Shown: positions 7,580 to 15,713 of the stretch, piece by piece
Layout of the letters: the number at the start of each line of letters is the position of its first letter
How positions within the stretch are numbered: the first letter of the stretch is position 1
Origin: an uncultured Acidimicrobiales bacterium
GTDB taxonomy: Bacteria; Actinomycetota; Acidimicrobiia; Acidimicrobiales; SZUA-35
Assembly (NCBI GenBank): GCA_938002965.1
Contig: CALKZY010000013.1
Coordinates: 1-64,000 of the forward strand
Length of the DNA: 64,000 nucleotides
Direction of reading: 5' to 3'
Made by a program: the position numbers and the translations under genes
The notes under the pieces: generated by a model
Databases searched by the model: none
What the model saw: only the letters and a program-made list of their open reading frames with translations
Told to the model about the DNA's origin: nothing

Positions 7580-9139
7580 CTATGGTGCCGCGGCGACTGC
7601 GGGGAAGTCGGCCCAGCTGGGCACCCAACCGGTAACACCGGTGAGCAACGTGACAATTACTGTGATTGCCACCGCAGCGGTCAGCGCTGGCGGAATGATA
7701 ATTGGCGAATTGTCGCCGTCCCGAGCGGGCAGGAACCACATCTGCTTAGCCACGTTCAAATAGTAGAAGGCGGCGATAACCGAGTTGACAGCGGCAATCA
7801 AAGCCAACAAGGTGCCCCAAAGCTCCCAGCCATCGGTGAGCACCTTGAACACCCAGAACTTGGCCCAGAAACCACCCATGGGAGGAATCCCGGCCAGGGA
7901 GAACAAGAAGACGGTCATGGCAGCGGTAAGCCCGGGAGCGTAGTGCAGCATGCCGCCGAAAGACTCAATGTCACCGGACCGAGTCTTGCGTGCGGTGATA
8001 ATTACCACGGCGAATGCCCCGAGATTCATAGCGGCGTAAATGACCAGGTAAATGACAACCGCCTGCTGAGCTTCGGCCAATTGACCGCCGTAGACCGCCA
8101 GCGGAGCCAACATGTAGCCGGCCTGAGCGATACCGGAATAAGCCAACATGCGGACCACGTTGTCCTGACGCAATGCGATCAGGTTGCCGACAGTCATGGT
8201 GGCTGCCGACAGGATCCACATGAACGGCTCGACCAGATTGGGCAGATCGCCGAAGGCAAACAAGATGATGCTGATCAAGCCCACGAAGCCAGCAGCCTTT
8301 GACGCCACAGCCAAGAAGGCGGTGAGCGGCGTCGGGGCACCCTCGTAGGTGTCGGGGGCCCAGGTGTGGAACGGGACGGCTGAAACCTTGAAGGCGAAAC
8401 CGATGATGGTGAACAAAACACCGAGAGTGATGAACGGAGCCGAGTCGGTCGAAGCCAACGACTCGCCGATAACGGTGAGTCTGGTATCGGCAGCCGCTCC
8501 GTAGAGCAACGACATGCCGTACAGGAGAATGGCCGAGGCAAACACGCCCATCAGCATGTACTTGAGGCCCGCTTCGTTGGACTTGAGATCTCGTTTGCGC
8601 CAAGCGGCCATCATGTAGGCCGGGATGGAAACCAGTTCCAGGGCGATAAAGATCGTGACTAGATCTCGCGCTGACGTCATGACCAACATGCCGAGCACTG
8701 AGGCGGCGATCAACTGATAGAACTCGGAGTCGTAGTAGTCGCCTTCGGCCATGTAGTTACTGGCCAGCAACACCACCACGTAGCCGCTGAGGAGGAATAC
8801 GCCCTTCAATAGCAGGGCGTAGTTGTCGACCACGTAGGCGCCGTCGAATAGAACTCGGGGGATCTCGCCACCCAGGTCCCACAGGGTAAGCACCGGCACC
8901 ATGGCCAAGAGGAAACCGATACCGGTCAACGGACCAATGATCCGACGAACCCGATCAAGTCCGATCAAGTCGACGATGGTCACCAGGGCACCCCAGCCGA
9001 CCAGGATCAGCTCCGGGGCGAAGGCATGCCAGTCGATGTGGGGGCGGACAAACTCCGCGGCTGAACCCTGGGCGACAAGACTTTGCCCGACAATAGCCTG
9101 ACCGACGGCGGTCTGGGTGAGAAGGCTCTGAGCCAGCAC
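7580..9139 (-). CDS. nuoN: Complex I subunit NuoN (nuo-A copy)
   Basis: 519 residues with about 14 membrane helices, an antiporter-like proton-pumping subunit. The conserved segment FKVSAVPFHTWAPDTYEGAPTP holds the functional Lys and His, and LELVSIPAYMM holds the helix Glu. The N-terminal 30 residues (from a GTG start at 9139) are Gln/Ala-rich and could be over-extended. It is the last nuo gene of nuo-A, 5 bases after nuoM, and the methyltransferase gene follows. Confidence 0.95.
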   Translation of the reverse strand: MLAQSLLTQTAVGQAIVGQSLVAQGSAAEFVRPHIDWHAFAPELILVGWGALVTIVDLIGLDRVRRIIGPLTGIGFLLAMVPVLTLWDLGGEIPRVLFDGAYVVDNYALLLKGVFLLSGYVVVLLASNYMAEGDYYDSEFYQLIAASVLGMLVMTSARDLVTIFIALELVSIPAYMMAAWRKRDLKSNEAGLKYMLMGVFASAILLYGMSLLYGAAADTRLTVIGESLASTDSAPFITLGVLFTIIGFAFKVSAVPFHTWAPDTYEGAPTPLTAFLAVASKAAGFVGLISIILFAFGDLPNLVEPFMWILSAATMTVGNLIALRQDNVVRMLAYSGIAQAGYMLAPLAVYGGQLAEAQQAVVIYLVIYAAMNLGAFAVVIITARKTRSGDIESFGGMLHYAPGLTAAMTVFLFSLAGIPPMGGFWAKFWVFKVLTDGWELWGTLLALIAAVNSVIAAFYYLNVAKQMWFLPARDGDNSPIIIPPALTAAVAITVIVTLLTGVTGWVPSWADFPAVAAAP

Positions 9140-9144
9140 TGAGA

Positions 9145-10707
9145 TCAGCCTCCGGTTCCTAGGGCCGAGCCCGAGGACATGTTTTCGAATACATCACCGA
9201 TCAACGAAACCGGCTCGTTGGTTACGTCGAAGATCAAGCCCGGCACGAAGCCGAGCACGACGATCAAAATCAGCATCGGGACCCAGGCCACCCACTCGGT
9301 GAACACCGTGTCGTGGATGTTGGGATCGTCTGCGAACTCTTCCGACGGCTCACCGAATGCGGTGCGCTGCAACAGCCACAGCAGGTAAGCGGCAGCCAGG
9401 ACAGTGCCGATGGCGGCCACCACCATATATACCCGGAACAGCGTAGTGTTGAGACCTGCGTTGGGGTTGTAGGCGGCCAGGATCGCCGGGAACTCGCCCC
9501 AGAAGCCAGCCAGACCCGGAAGGCCTAGCGAGGCCATCGAGGTAATACCAAGGATCCAACCCATACGCGGCGCTTGGATGAGCAGACCACCCAGACGCTT
9601 GATCTCCAGCGTGTGGAAACGCTCTTTGACCGAGCCGGCAATGAAGAACAACATGCCTGTGATAAGACCGTGAGCGACCATGCCGAAGATGGCGGCATTG
9701 ATACCGAAGTCGGTAAGAGTGGCGATACCCAGCATCACGTAACCCATGTGGGCCACCGAGGAGAAAGCGATGAGCCGCTTCATGTCGGTCTGCGCCAAGC
9801 AGCCGAGCGCACCATAGATGATTCCGATGACAGCCAGCAGGCCAATCCAGGGGGCCCAAGCGACAGCGCCCTCTGGCAGGATCGGCAAGGCGATTCGAAC
9901 AAAGCCGTAGGTGCCGAGCTTCAACAGCACGGCGGCCAGGATCACCGAACCCTGGGTTGGGGCCTGAGTGTGAGCGTCAGGCAACCAGGTGTGGAAAGGG
10001 AACATCGGCACCTTAATGCCGAAGCCCAGGAACATGCCGCCGAACAGCACTGTTTGCTCAGTTGACGTGAGGCCCTCACTTTGAACCCGAGCCGCCAGCT
10101 CAACCATGTTGAAGGTCTCGGAGCCGGTCAGCCAATACAGGGCCAGGAAGCTGACCAACATGAAGGCCGAGCCGAACAGGGTGTAGAGGAAGAACTTGAT
10201 CGAGGCGTAGAGACGATCCTCGCCTCCCCACACGCCGATCATGAAGTACATCGGCAGCAGCACCACTTCGAAGAACACGAAGAACAGCACCAAGTCTCGG
10301 GCTACGAACGTACCGAGCATGCCGGTGTGCAGCACCAGGATGAGCATCAGGAACGCTTTGGCGTTACCGGGCGATGGAATGTGATTCCAGCTGTAGATGA
10401 TGACCAAAGGCGTGACCAGCAAGGTCAGCGCTATCAGTGGCAGCGACATGCCGTCGAGGCCAATGGCGTACCGGGCGTTGATGATGTCGATCCAGCTGCG
10501 GTCGACGGTGAACTGCATCGTTCCGCTGGCGCCGTAGTCGAAGTTGGTCAGCAACAGGGCGCCGACGATGAACGACACCGCCGAGGCGACGAGCGCCACC
10601 ATCTTGTGCAGCTCCTCATCCCGCTCGGGGATAAGCATCATCACGACGGCTCCCACCAACGGTGCGAACACCATGGCCGTCAATCCCCAGGAATTCAGGA
10701 AGTCCAT
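9145..10707 (-). CDS. nuoM: Complex I subunit NuoM (nuo-A copy)
   Basis: 520 residues, polytopic antiporter-like subunit. Key residues are visible: Glu in FFEVVLLPMYF and Lys in GIKVPMFPFHTWLPDAHTQAPT. Another conserved stretch is DMKRLIAFSSVAHMG. Length is normal. A 58-base gap separates it from nuoL and a 5-base gap from nuoN. No unusual insert is seen, in contrast to the nuo-B copy, which has an acidic His-containing tail. Confidence 0.96.
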   Translation of the reverse strand: MDFLNSWGLTAMVFAPLVGAVVMMLIPERDEELHKMVALVASAVSFIVGALLLTNFDYGASGTMQFTVDRSWIDIINARYAIGLDGMSLPLIALTLLVTPLVIIYSWNHIPSPGNAKAFLMLILVLHTGMLGTFVARDLVLFFVFFEVVLLPMYFMIGVWGGEDRLYASIKFFLYTLFGSAFMLVSFLALYWLTGSETFNMVELAARVQSEGLTSTEQTVLFGGMFLGFGIKVPMFPFHTWLPDAHTQAPTQGSVILAAVLLKLGTYGFVRIALPILPEGAVAWAPWIGLLAVIGIIYGALGCLAQTDMKRLIAFSSVAHMGYVMLGIATLTDFGINAAIFGMVAHGLITGMLFFIAGSVKERFHTLEIKRLGGLLIQAPRMGWILGITSMASLGLPGLAGFWGEFPAILAAYNPNAGLNTTLFRVYMVVAAIGTVLAAAYLLWLLQRTAFGEPSEEFADDPNIHDTVFTEWVAWVPMLILIVVLGFVPGLIFDVTNEPVSLIGDVFENMSSGSALGTGG

Positions 10708-10765
10708 GACTTGTGGTCCTTCTGCTCTCTAACTCAAAATCAAACTGATTGAAACCGTTGCAGCC

Positions 10766-13063
10766 CTACACCACAACAATGAATACTGCGACCAGCACCG
10801 TGGCGGCACCGAACATTAGCGTGGCGTACTGGCGGACCTGGCCCGACTGCATCCCACGAAGAAGTTGCCCCAACCTTGACGCCGTCGAACCGGAGGCGTT
10901 GACCGTCCCGTCGACGACACCCTGGTCAATGAAGCGGTAAACGAAACGACCGGCCAGCACAGAGGTGGCTCCCACCGCGTTGACGAACCCATCCAGAATG
11001 TTCTGGTTGGTCCAGTTGGCCGCTCGGGCCAGCGGGCCCTTGGTGGCTCCGGCAATCACACCGGTGTACAGGTGGTCCAGGTAGTACTTGTTTTCCAGCA
11101 CCCGATGGCCAACAGCCAAGGGCGGGATGCGCGAAGCCATGCCGTTGGCGTACTCAGTGGCCTTGGGGTCCATGGCGTACAGGCGCTTGTAGTAGGTCCA
11201 AACCAAGAACCCGGCGCCGACGGCCAGAGCGGTGGCCACGATAGCCAGCGACAAACTGGGCTTGGCGTGAGTGAATTTGTTGGCTTCTTTGGAAACAAAG
11301 GTGGCAACACCGGCCGGTTCCACCCAGTCTTCGAACTTGTGGGCCCAGCCTTCGGGCAGTCGGAGGGCCTTCACGAAGCCGCTCGGCATATTGAAGAAGC
11401 CGACAACGACCGCCATCGAGGCCAAGATGACCAGCGGCACAGTAATGCGAGGCCCGGACTCGTGCGGTTCCTCGTGGCCTCGGTAGTCACCGAAGAAGGT
11501 CAGCCAGACGGCCCGGGTCATGTAGGCGGCGGTCATGGCGGCGGTGATCATACCGAAGATGAAAGGAATGGTGTAGGTGCCGTTGCCTTCGGTCCCCGGC
11601 CAGACACCGGCGCCGACGAGAATTTCGTCCTTCGACCAGAACCCGGCGAGAGGGGGAATTCCGGCCAGGGCAGCCGTGCCAATCATGAAGGTGGCGAAGG
11701 TGGTGGGCATGTACTTGCGCAGCCCGCCCATGTCAGCCTTCATATCGAAGCTGTGATGGCAGGCGTGGCTGACCGAACCAGCACCCAGGAACAGGCAAGC
11801 CTTGAAGAACGCGTGGGTGAAGAGGTGGAACATACCTGCGGTGTAGGCACCCATGCCGAGTGCCAGAACCATGTAGCCCAGCTGTGAGACCGTTGAGTAG
11901 GCCAACACTTTCTTGATGTCGCGTTGGACGAACGCCAACAGGCCTCCACCGACGCAGGTCAGTCCACCGATGAAAGCCATCACGTTGATGGTTCCTCCGG
12001 CGATCCCGAAACCGACGAAGAACACCGGGTAGAGACGGCCGATCATGTAGACACCGGCTACAACCATGGTGGCGGCGTGGATGAGAGCCGAGACCGGCGT
12101 CGGTCCGGCCATAGCGTCCGGCAGCCAGGTGTGAAGAATGAACTGGCCGGACTTTGACATCACGGCCGCCATCAGGCACAGAGCGGCGATCCTCAGCGTT
12201 CCTTTGCTGATGTCTCCGGCCACAGCCATCTCGTTGATGGTCTTGATGCTGAAACTCTGGTCGGCGGCGAAGTAGAGGATGGTCATGCCGATGAGCAGAC
12301 CGATGTCGCCGACACGGTTGGTCAGGAAGGCTTTGAGAGCCGCATCTGAGTTGGCCTGATCCTCCCACCAGTGCCCAATCAAAGCGAACGAGCAGACGCC
12401 GACCAACTCCCAGCCAACGATGAGCTGCAGCGTGCTAGAGGACAGCACCATGAACAACATCGAGGCGGTAAACAGCGACAGGAAAGCGAAATAGTGGGTG
12501 TAGCGCCGGTCGCCGTTGACGTAATCGGTCGAGTAGACGTGGACGAGCAGAGAGATGAAGGTGACGACGAACAACATCATCACCGACTGCCCATCAACCC
12601 AGGTGCCGATGGAGATGCTGAATCCCTTGTCCTCGGCATGGCCATCTTCGTCGCCTGCAGCGTCGCTATGACCGTTGGCCTCGGTGCCGAGGGTGGAGCG
12701 GTTGGCGTCAGTACCGATACCGAACCATTCGACCTCGTTGATGACCGGAGCTCCTCGGACCTCGCCCTCTTCGGCGGTCAGATCGACGGCAACGGACTCG
12801 CCGCCGTCGACCACTAAGGAGAGAGCCTCTTCGGAGTGCCCTCCAGAGTCGGCGATGTCACCAATCCATGTGAAGGTGGTGAGGACGGCCAAGATGAAGG
12901 CCGTGACGATGGCAGCGATGCCGATCTCGGCACCCTTATTCGGTAGGCGTTTGCCGAAGAAGAGAATCAGCACGAAGGCAGCCGCAGGCAACGCGGGAAT
13001 CAGCCAGGCGTTGTCATACAGCCACGAGTGGGCGACAGCTTCTTCAGCAGCAAGCAGGAACAC
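10766..13063 (-). CDS. nuoL: Complex I subunit NuoL with periplasmic-loop insert (nuo-A copy)
   Basis: 765 residues, against about 610-650 for typical NuoL. The core is intact: the WELVGVCSFALIGHWWE region and HTWLPDAMAGPTPVSALIHAATMV, and the C-terminal lateral-helix region continues to the end. The extra length is mainly an acidic, Gly/Ser/His-containing stretch at about 70-148, in the loop after the second helix. That loop should face the outside. The GTG start at 13063 follows the nuoK stop by 3 bases. Confidence 0.95.
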   Translation of the reverse strand: MFLLAAEEAVAHSWLYDNAWLIPALPAAAFVLILFFGKRLPNKGAEIGIAAIVTAFILAVLTTFTWIGDIADSGGHSEEALSLVVDGGESVAVDLTAEEGEVRGAPVINEVEWFGIGTDANRSTLGTEANGHSDAAGDEDGHAEDKGFSISIGTWVDGQSVMMLFVVTFISLLVHVYSTDYVNGDRRYTHYFAFLSLFTASMLFMVLSSSTLQLIVGWELVGVCSFALIGHWWEDQANSDAALKAFLTNRVGDIGLLIGMTILYFAADQSFSIKTINEMAVAGDISKGTLRIAALCLMAAVMSKSGQFILHTWLPDAMAGPTPVSALIHAATMVVAGVYMIGRLYPVFFVGFGIAGGTINVMAFIGGLTCVGGGLLAFVQRDIKKVLAYSTVSQLGYMVLALGMGAYTAGMFHLFTHAFFKACLFLGAGSVSHACHHSFDMKADMGGLRKYMPTTFATFMIGTAALAGIPPLAGFWSKDEILVGAGVWPGTEGNGTYTIPFIFGMITAAMTAAYMTRAVWLTFFGDYRGHEEPHESGPRITVPLVILASMAVVVGFFNMPSGFVKALRLPEGWAHKFEDWVEPAGVATFVSKEANKFTHAKPSLSLAIVATALAVGAGFLVWTYYKRLYAMDPKATEYANGMASRIPPLAVGHRVLENKYYLDHLYTGVIAGATKGPLARAANWTNQNILDGFVNAVGATSVLAGRFVYRFIDQGVVDGTVNASGSTASRLGQLLRGMQSGQVRQYATLMFGAATVLVAVFIVVV

Positions 13064-13066
13064 GGG

Positions 13067-13366
13067 TCAGCCTTTGAGAATGTTGGCTTCGGCGACGTTA
13101 ATACTGCGCCGATTGCGGTAAATCAAGAGAACAATGGCCAAGCCCACGCCAACCTCGGCGGCAGCAACGGCAATAACAAACAGAGCAAAGACCTGCCCGG
13201 ACAGATGCTGGTGGAACGCTCCAAAAGCCACAAGGTTAATGTTCACGGCGTTGAGGATCAGCTCGATCGACATCAACACCAAGACACCGTTCTTGCGGGT
13301 CAGCACCCCGTACACACCGATGCAGAACAGCACGGCGGCCAGGATCAGGAACTGATTCAGGAACAC
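13067..13366 (-). CDS. nuoK: Complex I subunit NuoK (nuo-A copy)
   Basis: 99 residues with three membrane helices and GTG start. It contains [28 protein letters not shown], given here in two parts as [14 protein letters not shown] and [14 protein letters not shown], holding the conserved membrane Glu of this subunit. A second Glu is in [15 protein letters not shown]. It starts 6 bases after the stop of the 28-codon ORF. Confidence 0.96.
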   Translation of the reverse strand: MFLNQFLILAAVLFCIGVYGVLTRKNGVLVLMSIELILNAVNINLVAFGAFHQHLSGQVFALFVIAVAAAEVGVGLAIVLLIYRNRRSINVAEANILKG

Positions 13367-13372
13367 CGGCCG

Positions 13373-13459
13373 CTACCTCTCCCGGTTCAGCCTGGAAGCC
13401 AAGGCGAACACAATCACAAAGAGGATGAGACACAACAGTGCAAGTAGTAGTAGCGACAT
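13373..13459 (-). CDS. 28-residue membrane peptide inside nuo-A (undescribed)
   Basis: Between nuoJ and nuoK, the minus strand has ATG (13457-13459) followed by 27 codons and TAG (13373-13375). The peptide starts MSLLLLALLCLILF, continues with hydrophobic Val, Ile, Phe and Ala, and ends in basic SRLNRER. That is one membrane helix of about 20 residues with a positively charged C-terminus, so the C-terminus should stay inside. An AGAAGGG stretch lies about 12 bases before the ATG. It starts 29 bases after nuoJ ends and stops 6 bases before nuoK begins, so it would be co-transcribed. The nuoJ-nuoK gap of nuo-B has no such ORF. I do not recognise it. A single-helix accessory subunit or assembly peptide is an inference. 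Confidence 0.65.
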   Translation of the reverse strand: MSLLLLALLCLILFVIVFALASRLNRER

Positions 13460-13488
13460 ATCGATCTAAACCCTTCTCGATCGTCCAG

Positions 13489-14100
13489 CTAGTCGCGCCT
13501 GGCTACAACGACAGCACCGATCAAGGCGGCCAGCAGTAGCACAGACAGTGCTTCAAACGGAACGATGTATGTACTAAAAATCTCGTCGGCAACAGCCTCG
13601 GTTCGTTGGGGAACCTGATCGGCCGGCAACCTTATGTCGCCGAAGCCCTCCCACAGCGAATAAACCATGACTGCGCCCAGACTGGCGGCGACCAAAGCCC
13701 CGATCCACTTCTGATCGTGGTCCAGGTCCGTCTCGGCTCCGATTTTGGCCCTGGTCAACATGACACCGAACAGCAGCAGGACCATGATGGCTCCCAGATA
13801 CACCAGGATCTGCGTCGCAGCGGCGAACTCGGCACCCAGAATCACATAGGTGGCAGCCACCGCCGACAGGACGACCAGCAGGTACAACGAGGCGTGGACC
13901 ACGTTATTCGTGGTCACCATGCGGAGCGCGGCCACAACAGCCACCGCGGCGATGATGTAAAAGAAGATATTGGCGATCCACGCACCAGTATCAGTGAGTG
14001 CGGTCTCTTGAGCCAGCAAAGCTGTCTGCCGATCCAGCACGGCGAGTTTTGGCAAGGTCAAAACTCGGCTAGTGAGCGAAGCGAACGGTACGAAGGGCAT
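13489..14100 (-). CDS. nuoJ: Complex I subunit NuoJ (nuo-A copy)
   Basis: About 203 residues from ATG 14100, which overlaps the nuoI stop by one base (TGATG). Five membrane helices, with the conserved ILVYLGAIMVLLLFGVML helix. The first 20 or so residues are encoded by a hairpin-containing repeat (14043-14088), and family homology starts only around GAWIANIFFYI. The native start may therefore be GTG at 14040, giving 183 residues. If so, the repeat is leader, not coding sequence. Confidence 0.93.
   Translation of the reverse strand: MPFVPFASLTSRVLTLPKLAVLDRQTALLAQETALTDTGAWIANIFFYIIAAVAVVAALRMVTTNNVVHASLYLLVVLSAVAATYVILGAEFAAATQILVYLGAIMVLLLFGVMLTRAKIGAETDLDHDQKWIGALVAASLGAVMVYSLWEGFGDIRLPADQVPQRTEAVADEIFSTYIVPFEALSVLLLAALIGAVVVARRD
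14043..14088 (-). repeat. Hairpin repeat, copy 1 (nuoI-nuoJ junction)
   Basis: On the minus strand this begins CCGTTCGCTTCGCTCACTA and ends in an 8-bp hairpin, CGAGTTTT…AAAACTCG with a 9-base loop (14043-14067). The first 19 bases differ at one position from a second copy at 16885-16927, which lies in the opposite orientation. It overlaps the annotated start of nuoJ. Confidence 0.6.
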
Positions 14101-14603
14101 CAAGGTCGCGGCACCTTCTTCTGCTTGACCTCGGCTCCGGGCTCATAGGACTCGAATTCCGGAACGGTCTCCATCCACTGACCAAGGCGTTCCTTGTCGT
14201 GAAGCAGGTCGGCGATGCGGGGCTCGGAGTACTCGTACTCCGGGCTCCAGAACAAGGCCTCGAAAGGGCATACTTCGACGCAGATCCCGCAGTACATGCA
14301 GAGGCCGTAGTCGATGTCGAAGCGATCAAGCTTGTTGACCGAACGGGGCTTGCCACCCGCTCGTCGAGGCGGGGCGAGAGTCTTGTGGCCCTCAATGTAG
14401 ATACACCAATCAGGACACTCACGGGCGCACAGCATGCACGAGGTGCAGTTGTCCTCGTGCAGAGCGATCACGCCACGGGCTCGGGGGGCGGGATTCTCTT
14501 TCTCATGCGGGTACTGCACGGTGTGCGAACCCTTGGTGACCGTCTTGGTGATCTCGCCAAACGTAACGCCGAGACCTTTGATGACGCCGGGGAGTTTAGG
14601 CAT
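14100..14603 (-). CDS. nuoI: Complex I Fe-S subunit NuoI (nuo-A copy)
   Basis: 167 residues. Two [4Fe-4S] motifs, CTSCMLCARECP and CMYCGICVEVCP, bind clusters N6a and N6b, which pass electrons towards N2. In nuo-A these would be the entry clusters, because NuoEFG are missing. The Lys/Pro-rich C-terminus is short and has none of the His-rich tail of the nuo-B copy. It starts right after the nuoH stop. Confidence 0.95.
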   Translation of the reverse strand: MPKLPGVIKGLGVTFGEITKTVTKGSHTVQYPHEKENPAPRARGVIALHEDNCTSCMLCARECPDWCIYIEGHKTLAPPRRAGGKPRSVNKLDRFDIDYGLCMYCGICVEVCPFEALFWSPEYEYSEPRIADLLHDKERLGQWMETVPEFESYEPGAEVKQKKVPRP

Positions 14604-15713
14604 CTAGAACACCACCTTGAGGACGCCGGTGACGGCGATGTTGACCAGCGAAATCGGGATGAGGACTTTCCAGGCAAACTTCTGGAGCTGATCCTCTCGG
14701 AACCGGGGGTAGGTGAACCGTACCCAGTAGACGATGAAGGTCAGGGCCAGCATCTTGACGAGCATCACGATGGGGCCGATGAGGTTGAACCACGGCGACA
14801 TGCCTGCAGCCGAGTTGCCACCTTCGGACAACACCGCTCCGGTGGCGTCCAACTCGGGAGCCAAGCCTGGGATGATGTCCATCAGGAACGGGGGAATCGA
14901 CCAGCCGCCAAGGAACAACGTTGCGCCCAGGAAGGCGAAGATGTTGGCGGTGGCGAACTCACCGATGAAGAACAGCAGGAACCGGAAACCTGAGTACTCG
15001 GTCATGTAGCCCGATACCAGCTCCGACTCAGCGATCGGCATATCGAACGGGGTCTGGGTCAGTTCGGCCTGGACCGCTATGAGGAAGATCATGAACCCGA
15101 CGAACTGGGTCAGGATGAACGGGTTACCGATGGCACCCCATCCGAAGATTTCTCCGTTGTGCTGAGCCATCACGATGTCCTGAAGGTTCAGCGAACCGGC
15201 CTGGATGACAACACCGACGACAGCCAACACCAGGGGAAGCTCGTAGGCGATCAGCTGACCTGCGGCTCGAAGGCCACCGAGGAGCGAGTACTTGGAGGCG
15301 CTGGCCCACCCGGCCATCAAGATGCCGATTACGGAGACAGAGCTGACGGCCATGGCAAAGAAAATGCCGGTTCCGAAGTTGGCGAAGAAGGCATCGGGAC
15401 CGAATGGCACGACCAATACCAACAAGAAGGTGGAAAGCAGCACCACATACGGCGATGCCTTGTAGACGAATTCGTCGGCTCGTGCCGGGACGATATCTTC
15501 CTTCTGCGCCCACTTGCCGACCTCGGCCACGAGCTGGAGCGAACCGTACGGGCCGGCTTCCATCGGGCCAAGGCGGCTTTGCATGAAAGACACCATCTTG
15601 AATAGATAGAGGTTCACGGTGGCGCCGGCCGGAATCAAAACGGCGACAAAGGCGAAGAGCAGCTTGAGGATGGTCTCTTGCCAGTAGGCAAGTTCGACAG
15701 CGAAGATGCTCAC
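14604..15713 (-). CDS. nuoH: Complex I subunit NuoH (nuo-A copy)
   Basis: 369 residues, about 8 membrane helices; forms the quinone chamber with NuoD and NuoB. Conserved patches: MQSRLGPMEAGPYGSLQLVA, the loop around DMPIAESELVSGYMTEYSG, and GWASASKYSLLGGLRAAGQ. GTG 15713 overlaps the nuoD stop (GTGA). In nuo-B the three genes nuoE, nuoF and nuoG lie before nuoG-nuoH at the equivalent point; here nuoD and nuoH are fused end to end with no remnant between. Confidence 0.95.
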   Translation of the reverse strand: MSIFAVELAYWQETILKLLFAFVAVLIPAGATVNLYLFKMVSFMQSRLGPMEAGPYGSLQLVAEVGKWAQKEDIVPARADEFVYKASPYVVLLSTFLLVLVVPFGPDAFFANFGTGIFFAMAVSSVSVIGILMAGWASASKYSLLGGLRAAGQLIAYELPLVLAVVGVVIQAGSLNLQDIVMAQHNGEIFGWGAIGNPFILTQFVGFMIFLIAVQAELTQTPFDMPIAESELVSGYMTEYSGFRFLLFFIGEFATANIFAFLGATLFLGGWSIPPFLMDIIPGLAPELDATGAVLSEGGNSAAGMSPWFNLIGPIVMLVKMLALTFIVYWVRFTYPRFREDQLQKFAWKVLIPISLVNIAVTGVLKVVF

